Shown here piece after piece: positions 44,076-51,442 of a stretch of 64,000 nucleotides of DNA (position 1 is the first letter of the stretch; each line of letters opens with the position of its first letter). A program made the translations under genes and the position numbers. Origin of the DNA: Fen-330 sp050008465 (GTDB lineage: Bacteria; Acidobacteriota; Terriglobia; Bryobacterales; Bryobacteraceae); the NCBI GenBank assembly GCA_050008465.1, contig JBEKMO010000012.1:12588-76587 (forward strand), written 5' to 3'. Under the pieces are notes generated by a model that saw only the letters and a list, made by a program, of their open reading frames with translations, ran no database searches and was not told the DNA's origin.

Positions 44076-44624
44076 CTATCGCAGGCTCTGCTCGCGGAGC
44101 ATCTCGATCCAAAGCCCGAGCGTCAGGTCGTGGTGCTCGACGTTCATGAGATAAGGACGCAGTTCCTGTTTATACCGCTGCTCCAGCGCGTCCGCATCGA
44201 GCGGCACGGCCCGGTCGAGATGCTTGATGTCCTCCCGATCGCGCCCCAGATTCCGCTCCAGCTTCGACAGCGCGAGATCGTATGCCTCGGCGCCCAGGAG
44301 GCGCAAGTTCGTATACGCGCCCGGGAACATGGGGATCAGCCTTGCTTCGTACGCTTCCGGGAGACTGGCAACGCCAACATGTTGCAGATGGAGCCCAGTC
44401 CTTTTGTGAAGCGCGGAGCCTAGGCCGGCGAGCTCGAGCAGGTGTCTCATTTCCGTTTGAGGTACGACTGTCAGGAAGTCTACATCGGCGGTTGGGCGAG
44501 GCATGCTGTAAAGCAGGGAGATCACGAATCCGCCGATGCAGTGGAGTTCGACGGGCTCGGTCAGTCGCTCGTCTATTTCAGACAGAAACCTCTGCCAGGG
44601 CGCGGGAGGGAGGCTACGCTGCAT
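44076..44624 (-). CDS. DUF6036-like nucleotidyltransferase (probable toxin)
   Basis: This 182-aa protein has a minimal nucleotidyltransferase core (CIGGFVISLLYSMPRPTADV then DFLTVVP), matching the GG...DxD pattern of DUF6036/AbiEii-like enzymes. A further LALSKLERNLGRDREDI helix has the usual K..R.RxKD place. It begins inside the end of the HTH gene (11-bp overlap), the order typical of an antitoxin-toxin pair. It ends 22 bp tail-to-tail from the zinc-ribbon gene. Toxin activity is inferred from family and layout. Confidence 0.78.
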   Translation of the reverse strand: MQRSLPPAPWQRFLSEIDERLTEPVELHCIGGFVISLLYSMPRPTADVDFLTVVPQTEMRHLLELAGLGSALHKRTGLHLQHVGVASLPEAYEARLIPMFPGAYTNLRLLGAEAYDLALSKLERNLGRDREDIKHLDRAVPLDADALEQRYKQELRPYLMNVEHHDLTLGLWIEMLREQSLR

Positions 44625-45300
44625 AGGGCAGAGCCTCCGGCCTCAGGTCGCTCAGGAGATTCCAGTGGGCAGCCGCTTGGGGCCGCGTCTTCCGTAGCCA
44701 CTCCCTTTCAGCGGCCGAGAGGTTCTCCTGGCATAGGGTGTCCTCTCTTGCCAGCCTGGCACGCTGCAGCCGGGCGGCGACCCGGCTCAATACGGCCCCT
44801 GTCTCCCCGGCATTTCTCCTAGTTACCGCAAGCTCGTGAGCTAAGCCCACGACAAAACCAAGGCGGTTCTGCAGATCACGGAGTTTCACCTCAGCGAGCA
44901 CCCACTCCCAATCGAGATCGGGGTACTGAAGCACGAGCCATGGCAGCGCCTCTACGACGCGGGTCTCGAGGTCGTCGGAAAGGAGCGCCGACACCAGCAC
45001 CGCGGCGGGGTTTCGCTTCCTTCGATGTCGCACATAGGCGAAGCCAGGATAACCGAGCGCCCCTAGCTGCCGAACAAGGGACGGGGAGCTGCCTGCTGAC
45101 ACAGCGTCCCTATCGACAGGCAGCCCTGTTGGAGAAAGCCCCAGTAGAATGACAACTCTCTCGGCCAATGGAGCGGTCAGTTCTCGCTTGCCGCTCTCCA
45201 AGAGAGCCCAGTAGGCCTGGGACACGCCCAGCGTGTCCGCAACCTGCTGCTGCGTCTGGCCGCGAGCTTCTCGAGCGCGTCTCAGTTCGACCGGGGCCAT
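44614..45300 (-). CDS. XRE-family HTH protein (probable antitoxin)
   Basis: This 228-aa protein has an N-terminal helix-turn-helix (~residues 4-58: LRRAREARGQTQQQVADTLG, then VSQAYWALLESGKRELT). The rest is an alpha-helical region (WLVLQYPDLDWEWVLAEVKL) resembling the C-terminal part of HTH antitoxins paired with nucleotidyltransferases. I take ATG 45300 as the start, since it directly precedes the HTH. A longer frame to 45363 would place ~20 unrelated residues before the HTH and overrun the likely promoter. Confidence 0.8.
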   Translation of the reverse strand: MAPVELRRAREARGQTQQQVADTLGVSQAYWALLESGKRELTAPLAERVVILLGLSPTGLPVDRDAVSAGSSPSLVRQLGALGYPGFAYVRHRRKRNPAAVLVSALLSDDLETRVVEALPWLVLQYPDLDWEWVLAEVKLRDLQNRLGFVVGLAHELAVTRRNAGETGAVLSRVAARLQRARLAREDTLCQENLSAAEREWLRKTRPQAAAHWNLLSDLRPEALPYAA

Positions 45301-45333
45301 GATCTGAATCTCAAAGTGATTATAACATGATCT
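45298..45333 (-). promoter_or_regulatory. Extended -10 promoter and paired 8-bp repeat upstream of the HTH gene
   Basis: On the minus strand TGTTATAAT gives an extended -10 box (TATAAT at 45319-45324) shortly before ATG 45300. The octamer AGATCATG occurs twice in the same orientation, at 45326-45333 and at 45298-45305 over the start codon. This could be an autoregulatory operator. No -35 box is evident. Confidence 0.4.
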
Positions 45334-45397
45334 GTAATAACCGGGGAAGGAGAGCGAACTCACGGCCTCACAGTCGCCATCGCCAGCGCCCGTCCCT

Positions 45398-45521
45398 CAG
45401 GTGCAACCAGGTGCAACGATGCAGAGGATCTGGAGGATTGGGAGGATTCAGAGGAACGCAGGTTGAATAACTTGCGTGTTTTCAATGCAGCTTCAGGGTT
45501 CGAATCCCTCTCTCTCCGCCA
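45398..45521 (+). repeat. Right-end repeat of island 3
   Basis: This 124-bp copy starts CAGGTGCAACCAGGTGCAAC and ends in the tRNA core 45496-45521. What follows differs from the other junctions: no 70-bp left end and no stub gene. Confidence 0.93.
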
Positions 45522-45882
45522 TCCTATTGAAAATACATAGCTTATTCTCATTCTTGTGTCAGGATCACGCCCTAGAGAGGGCGGGATTTGACTCCTCTCC
45601 ACAGACCCCCAACGCCTGCTGGCCGAAATGATTGAAGATTTGGAGCTCCCATAATCCCAAACAGTTCGGGACTTGCCGACCGTCCATTTCTATGTCGCGC
45701 ACCCGAACGCAGCTTTCATCAGCTTTCAGGGTGCGGCCAACTGAATCTTGTGATAAACTGGTATCATTCTGGTTTAGAGGGGCGAGTCAACTGGACAAAC
45801 CCTCGTGCGTTGCGCTGGGATTTCCGCCCGCGACGCTGCAATAACCGGCAGTCAAGAACGGTTTGACCTCTGGCGGAGAGCG
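45522..45882. other. Left end of island 4, no gene seen
   Basis: The first ~40 bp are AT-rich and contain TATTGAAAAT, the inverse of the TTTTCAATA seen at the other island ends. A small hairpin (CGCCCT, loop AGAG, AGGGCG) lies at 45568-45583. No coding frame with a good start is found before the PLD gene. The promoter for the five-gene operon should be here but cannot be assigned. Confidence 0.5.
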
Positions 45883-47964
45883 ATGAGCAACAGGATCTTC
45901 GGTCGTATCATTAGCGACCAGCTCGACTCGAGCGGCCGCAACGCACCTCTCGAGGGCTTCAGAGTCTCGATCTACTGGGGTAGCTTCAAGTTGAAATCCG
46001 ACGAGTCGAAAGCCGGCGGGATTTTAGACTTCGAATATCGCCGGGACACGTCTGAACAGGGCCACCATCGCACGCTGGAACTCGTGGTTCAGGATAATGT
46101 CGGCCGTGAGGTGGCACGGAAGTCTATCGAGGACACTTCCAGCGAGACGCTCAGTATCTCCGACTTCGTCATTAAGGAAGTGGAAGCGAGAGGTTTCCTG
46201 GTCACGCTCGGAACGGGCGAGACGGGGCCCTCGGGCGGCGGCTGGGGGCTCACCCAGGGCGCGACCGTGAAATTCCTCATCGATAACGAGGCGTTCCAGA
46301 AAGCCGCCCAGTTGTTTTTGGGGGCGAGGGATTCGATCTACTTTTCGCAGTTGTTCTTCCCCGTGCCGGACGTCTTCCACGCCGACGCGACCCAGGAAAC
46401 GACCAACCTGATCTTCGATTTCCACCAGCGCGTGCCGGACGCCGATCATCTGCGCGCGGCGGGTGTCGGCGACTCCCGGCCGGAGCGGCTTCTGCTGGAA
46501 GCAGCCGACAGAGACGTCGAGGTTCGAATCCTCCTGCACTCGTTCAAAGTTCCGTTATTCGTCAAGATCCTTGCGGGCCTCCTGATCTTTCCGTTCGCCG
46601 GCACGGACGGAATTTCGGCGATAGAGGAACTTCTGAGCAACGAGTTTACCGACACCGACGAGGATAAGCAGTACTTCGCCCTGGCCGAGCGACCCGGCGT
46701 GAAGGTGCGCGCCTTCGAGCAGTCCGTCCTTTCGGCAGGCGTAATGCACCCCAAATTGATGATCGTCGATGGCGCTCGCGCCCTGAGCATCGGATCGCCG
46801 TTCGGCCAGAGTTACATCGATTCGCACAGCCACTTCATCGATGCGCCGGTGCGCGGCGCCGCTCACGATTTCCCGAAGCACGACGCGGGTTTTATTGCCA
46901 AAGGGCCGGTGATCGGCACGATGTACAACGCGCTGAAGCAGCTCTGGGATACGGCGGCGCCGGATGACAAGCTTCAGGACTACCCTCCGACACCTCCGGA
47001 CTCTCATCACGGTGCTTCTACGCTGCCCGACGACGACTGGGACGCGGTCTGCTCCATTCAGATTGTGCGAACGCTGAGTGCCAGGAAGTTCCCCGACCAG
47101 CCCGACGGCGAGAAGGGGATTCTGGAGGCCTATCTCCGCGCGTTCAACATGGCCAAGGAATTCATTTACCTCGAGAACCAGTACTTCACGGACAACGCGA
47201 TCGGGGACGCGCTGGTGGAGGCGATGAAGCACAACGATAAGCTCCAGACCATCATGCTTCTCAACATCCGGCCGGATGTCCCCTTCTATCCGTGGAAGCA
47301 GCGGCGGCTCATCCATTGCATTCGCAAAGGTCTCAGCAACGCACCCAACGGCGGAGCCGCGCGCTTTGGAGTCTTCACGCGCTGGAGCCACCAGGTGGGC
47401 ACGCCGCGGCCGCAGTTATTGCCGATCTATATTCATGCCAAAGTGGGCATCGTCGACGATACCTGGTGCACGGTGGGTTCCGCGAATCTCGACGGGCTGT
47501 CGCTCGACTATTTCCTCCTGAATCCTTTTGTCGAACAACGGGCGATTGAACTCAACGCGATCATGCTGAACGGCGTAGAGGGCGCGCCTGCGAGCGAGGC
47601 CCCCGACATCCTGCGACGCAAGCTCTGGGCCGAGCACCTGGGCTATCGCGACAGTTCCGGCGCGCCCGATATAAACTCCGCCGACCTGAAATCCCCGCCG
47701 CAAGGCGGCTGGCTCCAACATTGGATCAACCGCGCCAAGGGAACTTTGAGTCAGCTCATCAACGACCCTACACAGCCGCTGACCGGGTCGGCTCAGGTGC
47801 TCCCCTGGCCGACCGACAACACCACCCACAAAACGCCGCGGGACTATCTCGAGACTCTCGGCATTCATTCCTATGCCGTCGTGCCCCTGAAAGGGACGCA
47901 GGCATTCGACTTCAAAACCGGAGAGTGGAATCCGAAGTACAAAGCAGCCATGGACTACGACTAG
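45883..47964 (+). CDS. Phospholipase D-superfamily protein with two HKD motifs
   Basis: In this 693-aa protein residues ~1-115 form a beta-rich N-terminal domain (IFGRIISDQLDSSGRNAPLE, then FRVSIYWGSFKL). The PLD part follows, with HPKLMIVD at H289 and HAKVGIVD at H518, both full HxKxxxxD motifs, plus ENQYFTDNAIGDALVEAM between them. Enzymes of this type cleave phosphodiesters in lipids or nucleic acids. There is no signal peptide. ATG 45883 is chosen because GGAGAG lies just upstream. The stop is directly adjacent to the next ATG. It is the only gene of the operon with recognisable catalytic residues. Confidence 0.87.
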   Translation: MSNRIFGRIISDQLDSSGRNAPLEGFRVSIYWGSFKLKSDESKAGGILDFEYRRDTSEQGHHRTLELVVQDNVGREVARKSIEDTSSETLSISDFVIKEVEARGFLVTLGTGETGPSGGGWGLTQGATVKFLIDNEAFQKAAQLFLGARDSIYFSQLFFPVPDVFHADATQETTNLIFDFHQRVPDADHLRAAGVGDSRPERLLLEAADRDVEVRILLHSFKVPLFVKILAGLLIFPFAGTDGISAIEELLSNEFTDTDEDKQYFALAERPGVKVRAFEQSVLSAGVMHPKLMIVDGARALSIGSPFGQSYIDSHSHFIDAPVRGAAHDFPKHDAGFIAKGPVIGTMYNALKQLWDTAAPDDKLQDYPPTPPDSHHGASTLPDDDWDAVCSIQIVRTLSARKFPDQPDGEKGILEAYLRAFNMAKEFIYLENQYFTDNAIGDALVEAMKHNDKLQTIMLLNIRPDVPFYPWKQRRLIHCIRKGLSNAPNGGAARFGVFTRWSHQVGTPRPQLLPIYIHAKVGIVDDTWCTVGSANLDGLSLDYFLLNPFVEQRAIELNAIMLNGVEGAPASEAPDILRRKLWAEHLGYRDSSGAPDINSADLKSPPQGGWLQHWINRAKGTLSQLINDPTQPLTGSAQVLPWPTDNTTHKTPRDYLETLGIHSYAVVPLKGTQAFDFKTGEWNPKYKAAMDYD

Positions 47965-50900
47965 ATGCCGGGCACCGTCGATCGAGCTGGCGAACTGCTA
48001 TCGCGCGCCGTCAGACCGCTGGGCGCGGTCAGTGGAGACATCCGTGCCGCCGGGCAGCTTCTCGCGCTTCTCGGCTGGAGCCTGCCGCCCGGCGTCAACG
48101 ATATAGGGCTTTCGCTACTCGACGTCTCCACGCTGACGGCGAAGCTCGACGCGCTCACCGATGTCCGCAGCCGCCAGGATGCCTCCGATGACGAAATCGC
48201 GGCCGCCGTCGCCGCGGTGGTGCTGGCGCTCAAGGACACGCTGCAGCATCTGGAGAACCTGACCGCGTCCCTCCAGGCCACGCCCGAGTATCTGAGCGCG
48301 ACGCACATCGTCGACGAGTTCTTCCCGCGCCTCGCGGACCTCCTGGTCATTCAACTGGTGGGTTCCGCGGCGCCGGGCGTGGTACCGCTCGGTGTGCTGC
48401 TGGGCCTGTTCGAGTTCAACATGATGCCCGCGGACCCCACGATCTTTCAGGTGGCGCACATGCGCCAGGTGGTGCGCTGGGATCGTTTTGGGCCCCTGTT
48501 CACCGATCCGGCCGGCCTGGTGCGCGATGTCTACGGCTGGGGCACGCCGCACTTCGATGGGGCAGCGTTCGTCACGAATCTCGGACGGCTGGTGGAGCAT
48601 TTCTCCGATAGCGTCGCGTTCCAGGTGTTGATGCGAGAGGTGGAGGAGCGGATCGTGGGGCACGCGGCGCCGGAAGCGGATACCGATCCCGCGCCGCAGC
48701 TCATGATCAGTCTGGTCAGGGAACTCGGCTTCGACGCGCCCGAAGTCGGCGTTGCGCTTTTCCCGCTGCGTCCTACGACGGCGGGCGGAAGCGACGGCGG
48801 GCTGGGCGTTTCGCCATACGCTTTCAGCACCACCGACACAACGTTCGAGCTTTCCGACACTGTGTCGCTCGAACTCGCCACGTCCGCCGATCTCGAGGGC
48901 CTCGTGGCGCTGGTTCTCCGCCCGGGCGCGAAGCCCCAACTCCTGACTGCGCTCTTGACCGAGCCGGACAGCGGCCCCTCTTCGGCGCCCGCATCATTCA
49001 CGCTCACGGTAAAGAATTCGGCGCCGTCCGGCCAACGCCACGTGTTCTTTTCGGCGTTCGGCGTTACGGCGGACGCGGCGTCGGTCAGCGCGGGTATTCG
49101 AGTGGATGTGAGCGAGGACCTGAACCCCGCCCTCTTCGCGAGCGTCGAGGATGGCCGCATCCTCCTGGTCCCCGATTCCTCCGATGGCTTCCTGGCCTCG
49201 GTCCTGCCGAAGGACGGCGTCACGGCCACGGTGAATCTGAAGATCGGCTACTCGCACCGGAATGGATTGACCATCGAGGGCGGCGCGGGCCTAAGCACGC
49301 AGCTCGTGCTCAATCGCCAGTTGGGGCCGCTCATCGTGAACACGATCCAGATCGCGCTGGCGGCATCGCCCGCGGGGTTGACGGGATCGGCCGCGGTAAC
49401 GGCGTCGGTTGTGCTCGGCCCGGTCACGGCCACCATCGCCTCTACCGGCGCGTCCGTGGCGATGGCGTTCGAGCGGGGGAACCTCGGACCTGTCGATCTG
49501 GGAGCCGCCTTCAAACCGCCCGACGGAGTAGGCCTCGCCGTCGACGCCGCCTCCGTCAGCGGCGGCGGCTTTCTAAAGCGCGATCCCGCGACGCACGAGT
49601 ACAGCGGCATGCTGCAACTCGAGTTCACGGACCTCGCGTTGCAGGCGTTCGCGTTGATCACCACGCAGCCCTCGGGCGGCGCCGCGTATTCGCTGTTCGC
49701 GCTCATCGATGCGGATTTTCCGCCGGTGCAGCTCGGCTGGGGATTCACGCTGGACGGGGTCGGCGGAATCTTCGCCGTGAATCGCACGGCCTCGACCGAT
49801 GCGCTGCGCGCCGCTGTCAAAACCGGCGCTCTCTCCTCGATTCTGTTTCCGAAAGCCGCGATCGCCAACGCGCCGCAGGTGCTCAGCCAACTGGACGCAT
49901 ACTTCCCGCCGGCCGCGGGCCGATTCCTGTTCGGGCCGATGGCGCTGATCGGGTGGGGCACTCCCACGCTGCTCACCGCCGCGATTGCCGTGGTGCTGGA
50001 ACTGCCCGAACCCGTGCGGATCATCCTGCTGGCGCGGCTGGCCGCGCGGCTTCCCTCGGAATCGAGCGCCCTGGTGCGCATCAACATGGATGCCCTCGGC
50101 GTTCTCGATCTGAGCCGGAGCGAGTTGGCGCTCGATGCGGCCCTGTTCGACTCGCGTCTGCTCTCGTTCACCCTCACCGGCAGCATGGCCCTGCGCGCCG
50201 CCTGGGCCACCCAGCGCGAATTTCTGCTCGCCATCGGCGGCTTCCATCCGCAGTTCACCCCACCCGCCGGATTCCCCGCACTCGACCGCATCACCATCGA
50301 CATGCCCTCCGGACCCGTCAGCAAACTCCGGCTTGCGGCGTATCTGGCGATTACGTCCAACACGGTTCAATTCGGCGCGACTCTGGACGTGTTCATCGGC
50401 GTGTCCGGGTTCGGTCTTGCGGGCCACCTGGGGTTCGATGCGCTGCTACAGCTCGAGCCGTTCCATTTCGAGGCGGACATCTCGGGCAGAGTCGCGCTGA
50501 CAGCCGGCGGCGACGATCTGATGTCGGTGGGCCTGGACGCGACCCTCTCGGGTCCGGCCCCGTGGAACATCGCCGGCAAATTCAAGGTTCATCTGTTGTT
50601 CTTCGACGTGGACAAGTCGTTCTCGCACACCTGGGGCGAGGATGCGCCGGCGCAGCAGATCGCCCCGGTGGATGTGCTTTCGCTCGTGACCGCCGCGCTC
50701 GCCGACGCGCGTAACTGGGGCGCGCAGCTCGCGCCAGGAACGCCTGCGCTGGTCGCGCTGAGATCCGCGGCCCAGGGCGCCGTCGTCGCGCATCCGCTCG
50801 CGCGGCTCGAGGTGCACGAGAGCGTTGTGCCGCTCGGTCTCGCCATCACTCGATTCGGCGCCGCTGCCCCGGCCGGCGCAACCAGCTTCACGATCACCGG

Positions 50901-51441
50901 CTATCGCATCAACGGAAGCGACGTAGCGAACGAACCGATCCAGGACGATTTCGCTCCCGCGCAGTTCTTCGATCTCTCAGACGACGAGAAACTTGCCCGG
51001 CCGTCTTTTGAGCGGCACGATGCCGGAGTGCGGACCATCGGCGGACTCGTCTCGAGCGGCCCCTCCGTCACGAAGACGATCTCGTACGAAACGTTCTATG
51101 TGGACGAACCCGGCGGCGCGCTCAGAACGGACCCCGCAACGCCGCCCAAGCCTTCGGTGCTCGGCGATCTTCAATTCATCCTGGCCGCCGGTTCGGCCGG
51201 ACGCGCACAAATCCGGCAAGCCGGCAACCGGCGCTACACCGCCCCGGGGAAACCGGTCATGGTGGCGCAGGCGGCTTTCGTGGTGGTGGACACATCGACC
51301 CTTGCCGCGGCGGGCGTTGGCCCCGTTGGGGGCGGGTCCTACAGCGACGTGAGCGCGTCGATCGCGGCGGAGCTGGCCCGCAACCCCGCGCGCCGCGGCT
51401 CGCTCGCGATCGTCGCGACACACGAGATGAGGGCCGCCTGA
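47965..51441 (+). CDS. DUF6603-domain protein, very large
   Basis: This 1158-aa protein has a core (~residues 590-890) matching DUF6603 as I know it: GWGFTLDGVGGIFAVNRTAS, DALRAAVKTGALSSILFPKA, ALIGWGTPTLLTAAIAVVLE, LLAIGGFHPQFTPP, YLAITSNTVQFGATLDVFIG and HLGFDALLQLEPFHFEADIS. The family is beta-rich, repetitive and of unknown function. The N-terminal ~250 residues are helical; the C-terminal ~250 have a separate fold. No signal peptide is visible. It starts with no gap after the PLD gene and ends 1 bp before the next gene. Confidence 0.82.
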   Translation: MPGTVDRAGELLSRAVRPLGAVSGDIRAAGQLLALLGWSLPPGVNDIGLSLLDVSTLTAKLDALTDVRSRQDASDDEIAAAVAAVVLALKDTLQHLENLTASLQATPEYLSATHIVDEFFPRLADLLVIQLVGSAAPGVVPLGVLLGLFEFNMMPADPTIFQVAHMRQVVRWDRFGPLFTDPAGLVRDVYGWGTPHFDGAAFVTNLGRLVEHFSDSVAFQVLMREVEERIVGHAAPEADTDPAPQLMISLVRELGFDAPEVGVALFPLRPTTAGGSDGGLGVSPYAFSTTDTTFELSDTVSLELATSADLEGLVALVLRPGAKPQLLTALLTEPDSGPSSAPASFTLTVKNSAPSGQRHVFFSAFGVTADAASVSAGIRVDVSEDLNPALFASVEDGRILLVPDSSDGFLASVLPKDGVTATVNLKIGYSHRNGLTIEGGAGLSTQLVLNRQLGPLIVNTIQIALAASPAGLTGSAAVTASVVLGPVTATIASTGASVAMAFERGNLGPVDLGAAFKPPDGVGLAVDAASVSGGGFLKRDPATHEYSGMLQLEFTDLALQAFALITTQPSGGAAYSLFALIDADFPPVQLGWGFTLDGVGGIFAVNRTASTDALRAAVKTGALSSILFPKAAIANAPQVLSQLDAYFPPAAGRFLFGPMALIGWGTPTLLTAAIAVVLELPEPVRIILLARLAARLPSESSALVRINMDALGVLDLSRSELALDAALFDSRLLSFTLTGSMALRAAWATQREFLLAIGGFHPQFTPPAGFPALDRITIDMPSGPVSKLRLAAYLAITSNTVQFGATLDVFIGVSGFGLAGHLGFDALLQLEPFHFEADISGRVALTAGGDDLMSVGLDATLSGPAPWNIAGKFKVHLLFFDVDKSFSHTWGEDAPAQQIAPVDVLSLVTAALADARNWGAQLAPGTPALVALRSAAQGAVVAHPLARLEVHESVVPLGLAITRFGAAAPAGATSFTITGYRINGSDVANEPIQDDFAPAQFFDLSDDEKLARPSFERHDAGVRTIGGLVSSGPSVTKTISYETFYVDEPGGALRTDPATPPKPSVLGDLQFILAAGSAGRAQIRQAGNRRYTAPGKPVMVAQAAFVVVDTSTLAAAGVGPVGGGSYSDVSASIAAELARNPARRGSLAIVATHEMRAA

Positions 51442-51442
51442 T

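Larger units (their letters stand above)
36483..45521. mobile_element. Island 3: integrase stub, helicase cassette, HTH-nucleotidyltransferase pair
   Basis: This 9-kb segment lies between the third and fourth tRNA 3' copies. It has the 70-bp left end (36483-36552), an integrase-stub gene and the right-end repeat (45398-45521). Cargo is three plus-strand genes (SF1 helicase-nuclease, TPR-SNF2 helicase, zinc-ribbon protein) and a minus-strand toxin-antitoxin-like pair. The pattern matches island 2: stub gene left, cargo centre, nucleotidyltransferase pair right. Confidence 0.82.
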
